The notes below the pieces were generated by a model that saw nothing but the letters and a program-made list of their open reading frames with translations, did no database searches and was not told where the DNA came from. The position numbers and the translations under genes were made by a program. Shown here piece by piece: positions 35,576-46,786 of a DNA stretch of 64,000 nt. This DNA comes from Bacteroidaceae bacterium (GTDB taxonomy: Bacteria; Bacteroidota; Bacteroidia; Bacteroidales; Bacteroidaceae). Every line of letters begins with the position of its first letter. Positions within the stretch are counted from its first letter, which is position 1. The DNA lies in assembly GCA_024398615.1 (NCBI GenBank), contig JAKSIU010000007.1, positions 22,449-86,448 on the forward strand. Direction: 5' to 3'.

Positions 35576-36997
35576 TCAGTTACCCAGTTTCCTGAGCTCT
35601 TTCTTATTGATCTTGAATTTGTATTTCTTACGCAGTGATTTCACCCATTCCTTTTCAAGACTGTTCTGGTACTCCTGCGACACCTGGGCAACAACGTCAT
35701 CCATTGATTCCGGCTTGTCAAGGACACGTCCTATGACATTGGTGTAGGGAAAGCCCTTCATGGGTTCGAATTCCCCTTCGCCGAAAACCAGACAGTCCAC
35801 ATAAGCGTTCTGTCCTTTCTGGAAAATCCCGGTTTCCTGATTTCCACGCATGGCACGCACCACTGACTCGCCATGATTGAATGACACGATGGTATCGGAC
35901 CATTCCAGAACCGGCAGACCACTCACAGCCTGCTCTATCCTGTGGAACACATCCTCATCCTTGCAGAAGAATACCATACCCTTGAAGCAGGGCTCCTTGA
36001 AACGGAACAGTTTGAGGTGCTCATTGTAGAAGCGTTCCATTCCAGCTTCATCGTTCATGGCCTTTTCCCAGACTTCACGGTTACTTATCTCAAACAGAAG
36101 CAGTCCGTCATGATATTCACGTGATATGTTACGGAACTCCGGAACATAGTCCTCAAGATTCTCATGCATGAACAGAGTCGCCGAATCAGGGTCGGTTATT
36201 CCCCAGTCAAACTGCTCGGAATAATCCAAAGCCTTGTTGGCCATTGCCTGCATCATGATTTCCTCCCTTGAATTCATCCATTCATAAATATCATCACGGT
36301 TCTCCTCATAGCTTCCAAGTTCCCTATGGGCGAAAACGGCAACAATCATAGGAGCGCCTTCAAAAATGAAAGGTTCGCTGATGGTACCTTCCTCAAGGCT
36401 GAACACGACACGTGCAATATCTTCGGGCAACTGGGAACGTGCCATCCACCCCACATCGCCTCCGTTTTTCGCATAATTGTCATTTGAAAAACGCTGTGCA
36501 AGTTCGTGGAAATTGCCTTCTGTCCTGAGCACGTTGCGTATGGAGTCAATCAGAGCGTTGCATCTGACGAATTCTTCAGGACTGGAGTCCTCAGGAATGC
36601 GTGAGAGCACCGAAACGAATGACAGTCCGTCCGGACCGACTTCCCGCACTGACTGCTCGTAAGAGCCATGCGCAACGGATTCAAGGAATGCGGAATCAAG
36701 CATGTAGTCAATTGCCTGCATGTCCCGGTATTCCGTGAACTCGGAAAGGAAGGATGCTGTTGTATCAATTCCGGCATCAACGGCCGCCTGCACCTTCAGC
36801 TTGAAATTGACATACGTTTCAGCATAGTCCAAGACTGACATCTTTTCTTCCGAATTCCTGTTCTTGTTCAGGAAATACTCGAATTCAGACTGATGGACAT
36901 CAGTACCGGCCACAGTCATCACTACGGGATCAGAATTGTCAGCCAGGACATTTGTCCCCAAAAGGGCCAGAGCCAGAAACGGGACTATCTTATTCAT
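35576..36997 (-). CDS. Parvulin-type periplasmic peptidyl-prolyl isomerase
   Basis: 473 aa with a signal peptide (VPFLALALLGTNVLA). Residues 25-120 are the SurA-like helical domain (MTVAGTDVHQSEFEYFLNKN). A parvulin domain at about 125-235 contains FHELAQRFSNDNYAKNGGDV and the IARVVFSLEEGTISEPF block. The C-terminal half (240-473) is a second helical region without a recognisable catalytic core. First of three PPIase-like genes in a row, 25 nt after guaB. Confidence 0.87.
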   Translation of the reverse strand: MNKIVPFLALALLGTNVLADNSDPVVMTVAGTDVHQSEFEYFLNKNRNSEEKMSVLDYAETYVNFKLKVQAAVDAGIDTTASFLSEFTEYRDMQAIDYMLDSAFLESVAHGSYEQSVREVGPDGLSFVSVLSRIPEDSSPEEFVRCNALIDSIRNVLRTEGNFHELAQRFSNDNYAKNGGDVGWMARSQLPEDIARVVFSLEEGTISEPFIFEGAPMIVAVFAHRELGSYEENRDDIYEWMNSREEIMMQAMANKALDYSEQFDWGITDPDSATLFMHENLEDYVPEFRNISREYHDGLLLFEISNREVWEKAMNDEAGMERFYNEHLKLFRFKEPCFKGMVFFCKDEDVFHRIEQAVSGLPVLEWSDTIVSFNHGESVVRAMRGNQETGIFQKGQNAYVDCLVFGEGEFEPMKGFPYTNVIGRVLDKPESMDDVVAQVSQEYQNSLEKEWVKSLRKKYKFKINKKELRKLGN

Positions 36998-37022
36998 TGA
37001 CGGATTTCAAAAAAAGTTCTTA

Positions 37023-38498
37023 TTATTCACTGCGGCTGTAGTTCGGAGCCTCGCTTGTAATGGCAACATCGTGAGGATGGCTCTCACTCATGCCGGCATT
37101 GGTGATTCTGACAAAACGGGCCTTGTGAAGTTCTTCGATATTCGGAGCTCCGCAGTAACCCATGCCTGAACGGAGACCGCCGGCAAGCTGATATACCACT
37201 TCGTACAGAGTGCCCTTGTACGGTACACGGGCGGCAATGCCTTCCGGAACAAGTTTCCTGGTATCCTTGGTATCGGCCTGGAAATAACGGTCCTTCGAAC
37301 CGTTCTCCATTGCTTCGAGCGATCCCATGCCACGATAAGACTTGAACTTCCTTCCATTGAAGATGATGGTCTCGCCTGGAGACTCCTCGGTTCCTGCCAC
37401 AAGTGAGCCGAACATTACGCTGTCGCCACCTGCGGCAAGTGCCTTGACGACATCGCCCGAATAGCGCAGTCCGCCATCGGCAATGATTGGAACACCGGTA
37501 CCCTTGATTGCCGAATACACGTCATATACTGCGGAAACCTGAGGAACGCCGATACCGGCAATGATGCGGGTCGTGCAGATTGAGCCAGGTCCCATACCGA
37601 CCTTGACGGCATCGGCTCCAGCCTCAACCAGCATTTTTGCTGCAGCGCCCGTGGCAATGTTTCCTACGACAATGTCGATGTCCTTGAAGCTGGCCTTGGC
37701 TTCCTTGAGCTTGGCAATGACTGACTTGGTATGACCGTGTGCGGTGTCAATGACAATGGCATCGGCTCCGGCCTCGACGAGTGCCTCCATGCGGTCAAGC
37801 GTATCGACGGTCACGCCCACACCGGCGGCAACGCGCAGACGGCCCTTGCTGTCCTTGCAGGCCATTGGCTTGTCCTTGGCCTTGGTGATATCCTTGTAGG
37901 TGATAAGGCCGATGAGCTTGCCGTGATTGTCAACCACCGGCAGCTTCTCGATCTTGTTTTCCTGCAGTATCTGAGCTGCAGCCTCCATGTCAACCTGCTG
38001 ATATGTAGTAACCAGATTCTCCTTTGTCATGACGTCTTCAATCCTGACATCAAAGTTACGCTGGAATCTGAGATCACGGTTTGTGACAATACCGCACAGG
38101 GTGCCGTCATCCTCAACGACAGGAATACCTCCAATATGGTATTCGGCCATGAGAGCGAGCGCGTCGCGGATAGTGTTTGCACGATGGATTGTAACCGGAT
38201 CATATATCATTCCGTTCTCGGCACGCTTCACGATTGCCACCTGACGGGCCTGTTCGGCTATGGGCATATTCTTGTGAATGACGCCGATGCCACCCTCGCG
38301 GGCAATGGCAATGGCCATACGTGACTCGGTAACGGTGTCCATGGCGGCCGTCACGAAAGGAATGTTTAGAGTGATGTTGCGTGAAAACCTTGTCTTCAGG
38401 TTGATGTCGCGCGGCAGTACTTCAGAATATGCCGGAATGAGCAGGACATCATCAAATGTAAGGCCTTCCATGGCCACTCTATCTTCAATAAATGACAT
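37023..38498 (-). CDS. guaB: IMP dehydrogenase
   Basis: 491 aa. It oxidises IMP to XMP, the committed step to GMP. The catalytic Cys lies in [10 protein letters not shown] within the TIM barrel. Two CBS domains are inserted at about residues 95-215 (including [20 protein letters not shown]). The MGSLEAM flap precedes the active-site Arg region. It lies 16 nt after recQ and is part of the long recQ-to-trpS run, a mixed group without a single theme. Confidence 0.97.
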   Translation of the reverse strand: MSFIEDRVAMEGLTFDDVLLIPAYSEVLPRDINLKTRFSRNITLNIPFVTAAMDTVTESRMAIAIAREGGIGVIHKNMPIAEQARQVAIVKRAENGMIYDPVTIHRANTIRDALALMAEYHIGGIPVVEDDGTLCGIVTNRDLRFQRNFDVRIEDVMTKENLVTTYQQVDMEAAAQILQENKIEKLPVVDNHGKLIGLITYKDITKAKDKPMACKDSKGRLRVAAGVGVTVDTLDRMEALVEAGADAIVIDTAHGHTKSVIAKLKEAKASFKDIDIVVGNIATGAAAKMLVEAGADAVKVGMGPGSICTTRIIAGIGVPQVSAVYDVYSAIKGTGVPIIADGGLRYSGDVVKALAAGGDSVMFGSLVAGTEESPGETIIFNGRKFKSYRGMGSLEAMENGSKDRYFQADTKDTRKLVPEGIAARVPYKGTLYEVVYQLAGGLRSGMGYCGAPNIEELHKARFVRITNAGMSESHPHDVAITSEAPNYSRSE

Positions 38499-38514
38499 AA
38501 TATTTGGTTTTTGT

Positions 38515-40698
38515 TTAATTTCCCATTTCTGATATGAACTTGATTCTCACAAGTCTGATTTCCTCTTCAGAATAATCGTCTCCGAGTTCGTCAAGAGCAT
38601 CATCGACAGAATCGCTCTCCGACTCCTTGAAATAGTCATATATATCCATCCAGCGGTCCTCATCCATGACATTTTCCACGAAATAGTCAATGTTGAGCTT
38701 GGTGCCGGAATAGACTATGGCCTCAATTTCCGTGAGCAGTTCGTCAAAGTCAATGCCCTTGCTTATGGCGATGTCATCAAGAGCGACCTTCATGTCAATG
38801 CTCTGGATTATGCTTACCTTGAGCTTGGACTTGTTGGCCACCGTCTTGACACGCATGTCCTCGGGACGTTCAATCTCATTCTCCTCGACATGACGCTTGA
38901 TCAGGTCTATGAACTCCTGACCGTAACGCTTTGCCTTGCCGGCTCCCACTCCCGGTATGTTCTGGAGTTCCTCTATGGTCACAGGATATGTGGTTGCCAT
39001 AGCTTCGAGCGACGGATCCTGGAATATCACATAAGGAGGCAGCTGCAGATGCTTGGAAAGCTTCTTCCTCAGATCCTTGAGCATCGAGTACAGCTCCGGA
39101 TCCACGGCAAACGAACCGCCGCCGCGCATCGGACCTTCAGCCTCTTCATCCTCAAATTCGTTGTCCTTGACAATATAGAACTTGGACGGTTTATCCAGGA
39201 ACTTCTGGCCTTCTGGCGTAACCTTGAGAAGTCCGTAGTTCTCAACATCCTTACGCAGATATCCGGCAATGAGTGCCTGACGGATTACGGCGTTCCATGT
39301 CTTGTCATCCTCGTCACTGCCGGAACCGAACACATCCAGATCATCATGCATATGGTCTGTTATGGCCGATGTCTCCTTGCCCAGAAGCAGGTCGACAATG
39401 TAATCGGACTTGAAGTTCTCCTTCACAGCGAGGATTGCTTCCAATACGGTCTCCAACAGCTGGCCGGCCTCGATCTTCTTCTTGGGATTCAGACAGTTGT
39501 CGCAGTTGCCGCAGTTGTCAGTGTCATAATTCTCGCCGAAATAATGAAGCAGAAGCTTGCGGCGGCATACTGACGATTCACAGTATGCTGTAGTCTCCTG
39601 AAGGAGCTGGCGGCCTATGTCCTGCTCGGCAAGAGGCTTGCCGTCAAGGAACTTCTCCAGCTTCTGCACATCCTTACTGCTGTAGAAGGCAATGCACTGG
39701 CCTTCGCCACCGTCACGGCCCGCACGTCCCGTTTCCTGATAATAGCCCTCAAGACTCTTCGGTATGTCATAGTGGATTACATATCTGACATCGGGCTTGT
39801 CAATACCCATGCCGAATGCGATTGTGGCGACTATGACATCAATTTTCTCCATGATGAAGGCGTCCTGAGTCTTGGAACGAGCGCTTGCCTCCATTCCGGC
39901 ATGATATGCCATTGCCGATATCTCATTGGCCTGAAGTATCTCGGCAAGTTCCTCAACCTTCTTGCGGGCAAGGCAGTAGATGATGCCAGACTTGCCGGGA
40001 TTGGCCTTGATGAAACGGATTATGTCCTTATCTATGCTCTTCGTCTTGGGCCTTACCTCATAATACAGATTGGGGCGGTTGAACGATGATTTGAAATCGA
40101 CCGCATTCGGTATTCCCAGACTCTTCTTGATGTCGTCCCTTACCTTGTTCGTGGCAGTGGCGGTAAGAGCTATGACCGGTGCCTGACCGATTTCATTGAT
40201 TATGGGTCTGATCCTACGATATTCAGGACGGAAGTCATGTCCCCATTCCGAGATGCAGTGGGCTTCGTCTATGGCGTAGAATGATATATTTATCTTTTTG
40301 AGAAACTCGACGTTCTCTTCCTTTGTCAACGATTCGGGGGCTACATAAAGCAGCTTTGTCTTACCTTGAAGAATGTCGTTCTTGACCAGATCAATAGACG
40401 AACGGTTAAGCGATGAGTTTATGAAATGCGCCAGCCCATCCTCTTCACTGAGGTTGCGCATGGCGTCGACCTGATTCTTCATTAGGGCGATGAGAGGGGA
40501 TATCACTATTGCAGTACCCTCCATAAGCAAAGCCGGCAACTGGTAGCACAGGGACTTTCCTCCACCGGTAGGCATAAGGACAAACGTATCCTTCCCGGAC
40601 ATCAGGTTTCGTATAATCGCTTCCTGATCGCCCTTGAAAGTATCAAAGCCGAAATGCTGCTTCAATGCCTCGAACAGATTCATATCACTTTGTGACAT
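38515..40698 (-). CDS. recQ: ATP-dependent DNA helicase RecQ
   Basis: 727 aa from ATG 40698 ([18 protein letters not shown]). Helicase motifs: [16 protein letters not shown] (Walker A), [14 protein letters not shown] (DEAH and the aromatic loop), GRAGRDG (motif VI). The RQC zinc site shows as [10 protein letters not shown] and [10 protein letters not shown]. An HRDC domain ([30 protein letters not shown]) and a helix-rich C-terminal extension of about 100 residues follow; the latter may be an HTH-type module. RecQ unwinds branched DNA in recombination repair. It has a good promoter 50 nt upstream. Confidence 0.97.
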   Translation of the reverse strand: MSQSDMNLFEALKQHFGFDTFKGDQEAIIRNLMSGKDTFVLMPTGGGKSLCYQLPALLMEGTAIVISPLIALMKNQVDAMRNLSEEDGLAHFINSSLNRSSIDLVKNDILQGKTKLLYVAPESLTKEENVEFLKKINISFYAIDEAHCISEWGHDFRPEYRRIRPIINEIGQAPVIALTATATNKVRDDIKKSLGIPNAVDFKSSFNRPNLYYEVRPKTKSIDKDIIRFIKANPGKSGIIYCLARKKVEELAEILQANEISAMAYHAGMEASARSKTQDAFIMEKIDVIVATIAFGMGIDKPDVRYVIHYDIPKSLEGYYQETGRAGRDGGEGQCIAFYSSKDVQKLEKFLDGKPLAEQDIGRQLLQETTAYCESSVCRRKLLLHYFGENYDTDNCGNCDNCLNPKKKIEAGQLLETVLEAILAVKENFKSDYIVDLLLGKETSAITDHMHDDLDVFGSGSDEDDKTWNAVIRQALIAGYLRKDVENYGLLKVTPEGQKFLDKPSKFYIVKDNEFEDEEAEGPMRGGGSFAVDPELYSMLKDLRKKLSKHLQLPPYVIFQDPSLEAMATTYPVTIEELQNIPGVGAGKAKRYGQEFIDLIKRHVEENEIERPEDMRVKTVANKSKLKVSIIQSIDMKVALDDIAISKGIDFDELLTEIEAIVYSGTKLNIDYFVENVMDEDRWMDIYDYFKESESDSVDDALDELGDDYSEEEIRLVRIKFISEMGN

Positions 40699-40747
40699 AT
40701 TGCTCCATTGAATAAAAAACTTGTTTTCCACCTGTTGGGATAGAAAA

Positions 40748-40779
40748 CAAAGTTAAGTACAAGGAAAGCACTCCTGCAA
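40748..40779 (-). promoter_or_regulatory. recQ: Promoter of the recQ-to-trpS run
   Basis: Minus-strand TTG (40777-40779), a 21-nt gap, then TAACTTTG (40748-40755), 49 nt before the recQ ATG. It separates this run from tig-clpP-clpX. Confidence 0.65.
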
Positions 40780-40817
40780 GTTTTTTTGGTTAAAATAACA
40801 CCTATAACTCAAAAATT

Positions 40818-42047
40818 TCAAGAGTTTTCAAAAACCGCGCCATCGGCCTTGTCCAGTTGGGCGCGGGCATAGTCCAAAGTCACGCGGAATGATTTCCTGG
40901 AAGATGACGGGATTTCAAACATCGCGTCAATCATTATGGTCTCGACAATAGACCTCAGGCCTCTGGCACCCAGTTTGAACTCAATGGCCTTGTCCACTAT
41001 GAAATCAAGCGTTTCAGGAGCGAACGTCAGTTTCACTCCATCTATTGCGAACAGTTTCTCGTACTGTCTGACTATAGAGTTCTTGGGTTCGGTCAGAATA
41101 TTCCTCAATGCGGCTCGGTCAAGCGGCTCAAGACTGGTCACTACCGGCAGACGGCCTATTATTTCCGGAATAAGTCCGAATGATTTCAGATCCTGCGGAG
41201 AAACGTACTTCATCAGGTTCTTCATATCGACCTGCCCGCGGAGTGCGGTAGAATCGAAGCCGACCACCTGCGTATTGAGACGGTTGGCAATCTTGCGCTC
41301 TATGCCGTCAAAGGCTCCGCCGCAGATGAACAGGATATTCTTGGTGTCGACCTGGATGAACTTCTGTTCCGGATGTTTGCGTCCGCCCTGTGGGGGAACA
41401 TTGACCACCGACCCCTCAAGAAGCTTGAGCAGTCCCTGCTGTACGCCCTCGCCTGAAACGTCTCTGGTTATTGAAGGATTGTCGCTCTTACGTGCAATCT
41501 TGTCAATCTCATCAATGAACACGATTCCGCGCTGGGCAGCCTGGACATCGTAATCGGCCACCTGCAGCAGGCGTGACAGTATGCTCTCCACATCCTCGCC
41601 CACGTAACCGGCCTCGGTCAGGACGGTAGCATCGACAATGGTGAAAGGCACCTTGAGCAGACGGGCTATTGTCTTGGCCAGAAGAGTCTTGCCGGTACCT
41701 GTGGCACCCACCAGAATGATATTGCTCTTCTCAATGTCTATATCATCGTCCGATGACTGGCTGATACGCTTGTAGTGGTTGTATACCGCCACTGACAGAT
41801 AGCGTTTTGCCGCATCCTGACCTATCACATAGTCATCCAGATAATCCTTTATCTCTTTAGGCTTGGGAAGCGAATCCAGTTTGAAGTCCTGCTTGTCCGA
41901 TGTGCCCTTGGCGTCATGTACCATCTCCATGGCACGTTCCACGCATTCGTCACAAATGCAGGCCTCTATTCCGGTAAGCAGGAAGCCCACCTCGGAATCA
42001 CTCCGTCCACAGAAACTGCAATATCTTGACTTTTTGCCTGATGCCAT
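40818..42047 (-). CDS. clpX: ATP-dependent Clp protease ATP-binding subunit ClpX
   Basis: 409 aa. The N-terminal zinc-binding domain has Cys10, Cys13, Cys32 and Cys35. The AAA+ module shows Walker A GATGTGKT (114-121), Walker [12 protein letters not shown] and sensor regions. The IGF loop that docks on ClpP is expected in the middle of the protein. ClpX unfolds tagged proteins and feeds them to ClpP. It lies 4 nt after clpP and is last in tig-clpP-clpX. Confidence 0.98.
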   Translation of the reverse strand: MASGKKSRYCSFCGRSDSEVGFLLTGIEACICDECVERAMEMVHDAKGTSDKQDFKLDSLPKPKEIKDYLDDYVIGQDAAKRYLSVAVYNHYKRISQSSDDDIDIEKSNIILVGATGTGKTLLAKTIARLLKVPFTIVDATVLTEAGYVGEDVESILSRLLQVADYDVQAAQRGIVFIDEIDKIARKSDNPSITRDVSGEGVQQGLLKLLEGSVVNVPPQGGRKHPEQKFIQVDTKNILFICGGAFDGIERKIANRLNTQVVGFDSTALRGQVDMKNLMKYVSPQDLKSFGLIPEIIGRLPVVTSLEPLDRAALRNILTEPKNSIVRQYEKLFAIDGVKLTFAPETLDFIVDKAIEFKLGARGLRSIVETIMIDAMFEIPSSSRKSFRVTLDYARAQLDKADGAVFENS

Positions 42048-42051
42048 CGGG

Positions 42052-42717
42052 TTAACTGCGCTTTTCGAGAATCCTGTCTATCATTCCATATTCCAAAGCC
42101 TCAGGAGCCGACATCCAGTGATCGCGGTCACTGTCGGCCCACACCTTATCAAATGGTGTGTGAGAATGCTCTGAAATGATGGTATAAAGTTCCTTCTTCA
42201 TTTTCTGGATTTCACGGGCCGTGATCTCGATGTCACTGGCCTGGCCCTGGACACCGCCCAGCGGCTGGTGTATCATGACACGGCTGTGGGGAAGCGCCGA
42301 ACGCTTGCCTTCCTGACCTGCGACCAGCAGGACCGATGCCATGCTGGCAGCAAGTCCGGTGCATATCGTAGCCACAGGACTGGAAATGAATTGCATGGTA
42401 TCATATATTCCAAGACCTGCCGTAACCGAGCCTCCCGGTGAATTCAGATATATTGAGATATCTTTGGACGAATCGACCGAATCCAGATACAGCAGCTGTG
42501 CCTGAATGGTATTTGCCGTATAGTCGCTGATTTCAGTACCAAGGAAAATGATGCGGTCCATCATGAGACGGCTGAACACATCCATCTGAGTGACATTGAG
42601 CTGACGCTCCTCAAGAATGTAGGGATTCAGATATTCTGACTGGGCTTTGATGACATCGTCCAGAGTCTGGCTGCTCATGCCGAGATGGCGGGTCGCATAT
42701 TTGCGGAATTCGTCCAT
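42052..42717 (-). CDS. clpP: ATP-dependent Clp protease proteolytic subunit ClpP
   Basis: 221 aa from ATG 42717. The catalytic Ser125 is in GLAASMAS and His150 in [12 protein letters not shown], with the usual Asp later. The fold signature [17 protein letters not shown] is present. It forms the tetradecameric protease core with ClpX. The reading frame is open for 15 more codons upstream, but these overlap tig and lack family similarity. 13 nt after tig. Confidence 0.98.
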   Translation of the reverse strand: MDEFRKYATRHLGMSSQTLDDVIKAQSEYLNPYILEERQLNVTQMDVFSRLMMDRIIFLGTEISDYTANTIQAQLLYLDSVDSSKDISIYLNSPGGSVTAGLGIYDTMQFISSPVATICTGLAASMASVLLVAGQEGKRSALPHSRVMIHQPLGGVQGQASDIEITAREIQKMKKELYTIISEHSHTPFDKVWADSDRDHWMSAPEALEYGMIDRILEKRS

Positions 42718-42730
42718 AAAAACAATCTTT

Positions 42731-44083
42731 TTACTTTTCAAACAGTTTGTTGAACTCTTCAACTGAAACCTTCTTCACGTTCAGTTTGACCTGCTCCTTG
42801 AGAGCGGCTGAAAGTTTGGTTTCAACGGCACGGTTGACCAGACCGTCAACGGTTTCGCGCTTCTTGAGCATTTCCTTTGAATAGTTGTCAAGCATTTCAT
42901 CGGGAATGTTCATCATGCCGTACTGTGCGAACTGTGCGCGTGTGGCTTCGCGTGCCATCTGCTTCACATCCTCGTCCTCAACCTTGATTCCGTACTTTTC
43001 AACCAGCTTCTCCTGGATGAGATGCCATGAAAGCTCTTCAAGACTGCGTGCGAATGATTCGTCATCAACGGTCTTGCCCTCACGGTTATTGGTGTTCATG
43101 ATGCGGCGGAGCAGATCCTCGGCGTATTCGAACTTACCGACCTTCTCCATGAAATATGAACGTGCGTCAAGCAGGAAACGGTAGTCGCAGTCTGGCTGGA
43201 AACTTGCAGCCAGTGACTGTTCAACCTTCTGACGGAATTCCTTCTCATCCTTGACGGTGTCCTTTCCGAACACGCGGTCAAACACTTCCTGATTCAGTTC
43301 TGACGGAACGAAACGTGTAATATCCTGAATGGTGTATGAGAAATCACAGGTGATGCCTGCAACCTCTTCCTTCTTGCGGTTAAGAAGAGATGCCATCTCC
43401 ACGTCATTGCCCTGATATGCGACTGAGGGATTGAACTTGATCTCGGCACCCTTTGCAGCACCTGCGAACAGAGCCTTCTGGGCTTCGTCCTTGATATAGT
43501 CGGGCATTATTGCAGCACCTTCCACCACAATACCTTCCTCATTGAGACTTCCGTCAATGTTCAGTTCGACGAGACGGCCCTTGATCATGTCACCGGGCTG
43601 GCAGGTCTCGACCTGCTCATACTTGCCGTTCTGCTGTGCATATGCGTTCACCTGGCTGTCAACCATTTCCGGGGTGACCTTGATCTGGTAATAAGGAATC
43701 TTGTCATCCGAGCTGACCTCAACGCTGAACTGGGGAGCCAGAGCAATGTCAAAATAGAAAGTCTGGTTGTCGTCGTCAATGCTCATTCCGGCTTCCTTCT
43801 CCTCATTGGGCATGGGTTCGCCCAGCATATCTATCTTGTTATCCTTGATGTAACCGAAAACCTTATCCTGCAGAATCTTGTTGATTTCGTCGGCCTTGAT
43901 CTGCTTGCCGTACATCTTCTGCACGAGAGCCATAGGAACCATGCCCGGACGGAAACCCGGCATATTGACCTTCTTCTTGGCATCCTTCAGCGCCTTGTCA
44001 ACATTCTCCTGATAGTCAGCCTTTTCAAGACCGATGGTAAGCAGGCCCTGTACCTTGCTTACATTTTCAAACTTTACGTTCAT
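42731..44083 (-). CDS. tig: Trigger factor
   Basis: 450 aa, a ribosome-bound chaperone. The N-terminal ribosome-binding domain carries MPGFRPGMVPMALVQKMYGK, close to the GFRxGxxP signature. The PPIase (FKBP-like) domain around residues 160-245 is present but shows a diverged active site, as recalled for other Bacteroidota. The C-terminal arm domain is helical. It is first in tig-clpP-clpX, the common arrangement. The Tig sequence ends with NKLFEK. Confidence 0.96.
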   Translation of the reverse strand: MNVKFENVSKVQGLLTIGLEKADYQENVDKALKDAKKKVNMPGFRPGMVPMALVQKMYGKQIKADEINKILQDKVFGYIKDNKIDMLGEPMPNEEKEAGMSIDDDNQTFYFDIALAPQFSVEVSSDDKIPYYQIKVTPEMVDSQVNAYAQQNGKYEQVETCQPGDMIKGRLVELNIDGSLNEEGIVVEGAAIMPDYIKDEAQKALFAGAAKGAEIKFNPSVAYQGNDVEMASLLNRKKEEVAGITCDFSYTIQDITRFVPSELNQEVFDRVFGKDTVKDEKEFRQKVEQSLAASFQPDCDYRFLLDARSYFMEKVGKFEYAEDLLRRIMNTNNREGKTVDDESFARSLEELSWHLIQEKLVEKYGIKVEDEDVKQMAREATRAQFAQYGMMNIPDEMLDNYSKEMLKKRETVDGLVNRAVETKLSAALKEQVKLNVKKVSVEEFNKLFEK

Positions 44084-44179
44084 TTTAGTTTTATCTTAAC
44101 TGTTATATATTCGTTCCGATATTAGTGCGCGAAATTACTCCAATAATCAGAAAAGGGAAAAATTTTTTGTTTTTTTTGC

Positions 44180-44187
44180 TAACTTTG
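44180..44187 (+). promoter_or_regulatory. lptB: -7 box (TAACTTTG) for lptB
   Basis: Matches TAnnTTTG, 29 nt before the lptB ATG, in the 133-nt gap divergent from tig. T-rich DNA precedes it, but no -33 box has correct spacing. Confidence 0.45.
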
Positions 44188-44216
44188 CCCCTCAAAGACA
44201 ACAAAAGGCATAAAGA

Positions 44217-45056
44217 ATGGAAGAAAACGGCAGAATGGTACTGCGTACCGAAGGTCTGGTGAAGCGCTATGGCAAAAGAACTGTGGTCAGCCATGTGTCC
44301 ATCAATGTCAGACAGGGTGAAATCGTCGGTCTGCTGGGACCGAACGGTGCCGGAAAGACCACATCGTTCTATATGACCACCGGTCTCATTACACCGAACG
44401 AAGGTCACATATATCTCAACGACACAGACATCACATCATATCCCGTCTACAAAAGGGCACGCGCCGGCATAGGCTATCTGGCACAGGAAGCCAGCGTCTT
44501 CCGCAAGATGACGGTAGAGGACAACATAGCATCGGTTCTGGAACTGACCGGCAAGCCCCTTGACTACTGCCGCGACAAGCTGGAAAGCCTGATTCAGGAG
44601 TTCAGTCTTCAGAAGGTCCGCAAGAATCTGGGTGACCGTCTGTCCGGCGGTGAGCGCCGCCGTACTGAAATAGCCCGATGCCTGGCCATCGAGCCCAAGT
44701 TCATCATGCTTGACGAACCTTTCGCCGGTGTGGACCCCATTGCCGTTGAAGACATCCAGCAGATAGTATGGAAGCTCAAGGACCGCAACATCGGCATTCT
44801 GATAACTGACCACAACGTGCATGAGACTCTGAGCATCACTGACCGCGCATACCTGCTGTTCGAGGGCCGTATACTGTTCCAGGGTACTCCTGAAGAGCTG
44901 GCCGCCAACCCGACCGTAAGGGAAAAATACCTGAGTCAGAGCTTCGAGCTGAAAAAGAAGAATTTCCAGACCAATGTGCCACAGCCGGCCGATACCGTCA
45001 ATAGCGATGAGACTGAAAGTCTGTCTGACAGCGGCAATTCTGCTGACATTCAGTAA
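44217..45056 (+). CDS. lptB: LPS export ABC transporter ATPase LptB
   Basis: 279 aa. ABC motifs: Walker [10 protein letters not shown]-loop [15 protein letters not shown], signature LSGGERRR, Walker [14 protein letters not shown] and the His switch ITDHNVHE. The AQEASVF form of the Q-loop region is characteristic of LptB. It powers LPS extraction from the inner membrane through LptFG. It has about 35 residues more than E. coli LptB; the Ser/Asp-rich tail overlaps the following M6 peptidase gene by 50 nt. An OstA-like bridge protein is encoded near 32 kb. Confidence 0.94.
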   Translation: MEENGRMVLRTEGLVKRYGKRTVVSHVSINVRQGEIVGLLGPNGAGKTTSFYMTTGLITPNEGHIYLNDTDITSYPVYKRARAGIGYLAQEASVFRKMTVEDNIASVLELTGKPLDYCRDKLESLIQEFSLQKVRKNLGDRLSGGERRRTEIARCLAIEPKFIMLDEPFAGVDPIAVEDIQQIVWKLKDRNIGILITDHNVHETLSITDRAYLLFEGRILFQGTPEELAANPTVREKYLSQSFELKKKNFQTNVPQPADTVNSDETESLSDSGNSADIQ

Positions 45057-46779
45057 ACTGCTTGCCGTACCGGTCAGACCGTCAACTTTCACTGTTGTCC
45101 AGCCCGATGGGAAAAGGCTGGAACTGACGGTCATCGGTGATGAGACAGGACACATGACCGTAACGGCCGACGGCATTGCCGTGGCCGAAGATGCAGGCGG
45201 AGTATGGCGGTATGCAGACAATGTGCTTGACGGCAATCCGGTTCCGGGACGCATCATGGCACATAATCCAAGTGACCGCAGTTTTGCGGAAAAACTGGGC
45301 ATAAGCGTGTCGCGTCAGCGGGAAATCAGAGAAGAAGTCCTTTGCAACCATTCCCGGCAGACAGCCGTAACCAGAGCTGCGGCAGCTCCGGGAGACTATT
45401 CGATGACAGGATTCAACACGAAAGGCAGTCCGCGCGTTCTTGTCGTTCTGGTGGAGTTTCCCGATTTGAAGTTCACAATGGATTCCGCTTCGATTCTACA
45501 GGCTTACGATGACATTTACAATCATAGCTGCGTCAAGGACTCGGCCACATACTCAGGCATCAGGTACGAACGTCCATACGGCAGTGTCAGAGACTATTTT
45601 GAAAAACAGTCATACGGTGTATTCTCACCGTCATTTGACATCATAGGACCATTCACCGCTTCAAAAGGGTATGCCGAATACGGCAGGAATCAGAGTGGAG
45701 GAACCAGTGCCCCCCATGACGCCAACAACGCCAGGAAACTGGTAGAGGAACTGTGCAACACACTTTCATTGCGTGAGGATATCAGTCTTGACGATTACGA
45801 CAGTGACGGCGACGGCTACATTGACATGATGGCGGTCATCTATGCCGGGAACGGTGAGAACTACAGCGGTGCCGATCCCAACACCATCTGGCCTCACAGC
45901 TGGAGCCTGTCAAAAAGATACGGTGAAAAGATAAGCGGAGTCAATTATTTCCTTACCTGCGAACTTTTCTGGGATTCCAGAAGCGAACTGGACGGAATAG
46001 GAACCTTCTGCCACGAGTTCTCACATGTCCTGGGCCTTCCGGACCTATACTACACATCGTACGGCGACGATGTGGGCAATCCCAATTTCGGATACTGGAG
46101 CATCATGGACTACGGAGTCTATGAGAACGAAGGATTCTATCCGGTAGGATATACAGCCATGGAACGTTTTTCCCTTGGCTGGCTTGACCTTGAAGCCATC
46201 ACGCGCGACAGCATCTGTTCCCTGGCCGACATCAACACCGGCAATGGACATGCCATGAGACTGGACACCGATAATGACCACTGCTTCTTCATTCTGGAAA
46301 ATCACAACCGCAGCGGTTGGGACAAATATGAACGGGCATCAGGTCTGATGGTCAGTTGCGTCAGCTACGATTCATTCGCATGGAAGAAGAACATGGTCAA
46401 TCCGTCAGCTGACAACCGCCGCCATTACCTGATTCCTGCCGATGGAGTGTCATCCAGAAAGACATCGGGCGGTGACCTGTTTCCACATCAGGGGAATGAC
46501 AGCATCACCGTTCACAGCGTTATCCCGATTGCCAGTGGCGGTCACAAACCATCTTTGGGAATATATGGCATAACCCGAGACGGAAATGGCAACGTGACAT
46601 TCCATGCATCAGCAGACGGCACAAGCGGAATAGACCTCCCGACAGGAAATGCCACAGAGTCCGATGTCAGGATATTCGACCTGACCGGACGGGAGCAGCA
46701 CTACACCCGCGAAAACCTTCCACGGGGAGTATGGATAGTCTGCAGCGACGGGAAAAGCGTCAAGGTCTCCGTACGCTGA
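45007..46779 (+). CDS. M6-family secreted metalloprotease, possible T9SS cargo
   Basis: 590 aa from ATG 45007, chosen because it opens a clear signal peptide ([19 protein letters not shown]). The catalytic zinc motif [12 protein letters not shown] fits HExxHxxGxxD of M6 (immune-inhibitor A-like) proteases, and a Ca-binding-like [12 protein letters not shown] loop precedes it. The C-terminal 50 residues ([11 protein letters not shown], then [20 protein letters not shown]) resemble short Bacteroidales secretion-sorting ends. Export through the T9SS, whose porU, porV and porQ genes are in this window, is therefore inferred. The gene starts inside lptB. It converges on der with a 7-nt gap. Confidence 0.85.
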   Translation: MRLKVCLTAAILLTFSKLLAVPVRPSTFTVVQPDGKRLELTVIGDETGHMTVTADGIAVAEDAGGVWRYADNVLDGNPVPGRIMAHNPSDRSFAEKLGISVSRQREIREEVLCNHSRQTAVTRAAAAPGDYSMTGFNTKGSPRVLVVLVEFPDLKFTMDSASILQAYDDIYNHSCVKDSATYSGIRYERPYGSVRDYFEKQSYGVFSPSFDIIGPFTASKGYAEYGRNQSGGTSAPHDANNARKLVEELCNTLSLREDISLDDYDSDGDGYIDMMAVIYAGNGENYSGADPNTIWPHSWSLSKRYGEKISGVNYFLTCELFWDSRSELDGIGTFCHEFSHVLGLPDLYYTSYGDDVGNPNFGYWSIMDYGVYENEGFYPVGYTAMERFSLGWLDLEAITRDSICSLADINTGNGHAMRLDTDNDHCFFILENHNRSGWDKYERASGLMVSCVSYDSFAWKKNMVNPSADNRRHYLIPADGVSSRKTSGGDLFPHQGNDSITVHSVIPIASGGHKPSLGIYGITRDGNGNVTFHASADGTSGIDLPTGNATESDVRIFDLTGREQHYTRENLPRGVWIVCSDGKSVKVSVR

Positions 46780-46786
46780 TTCCAGC

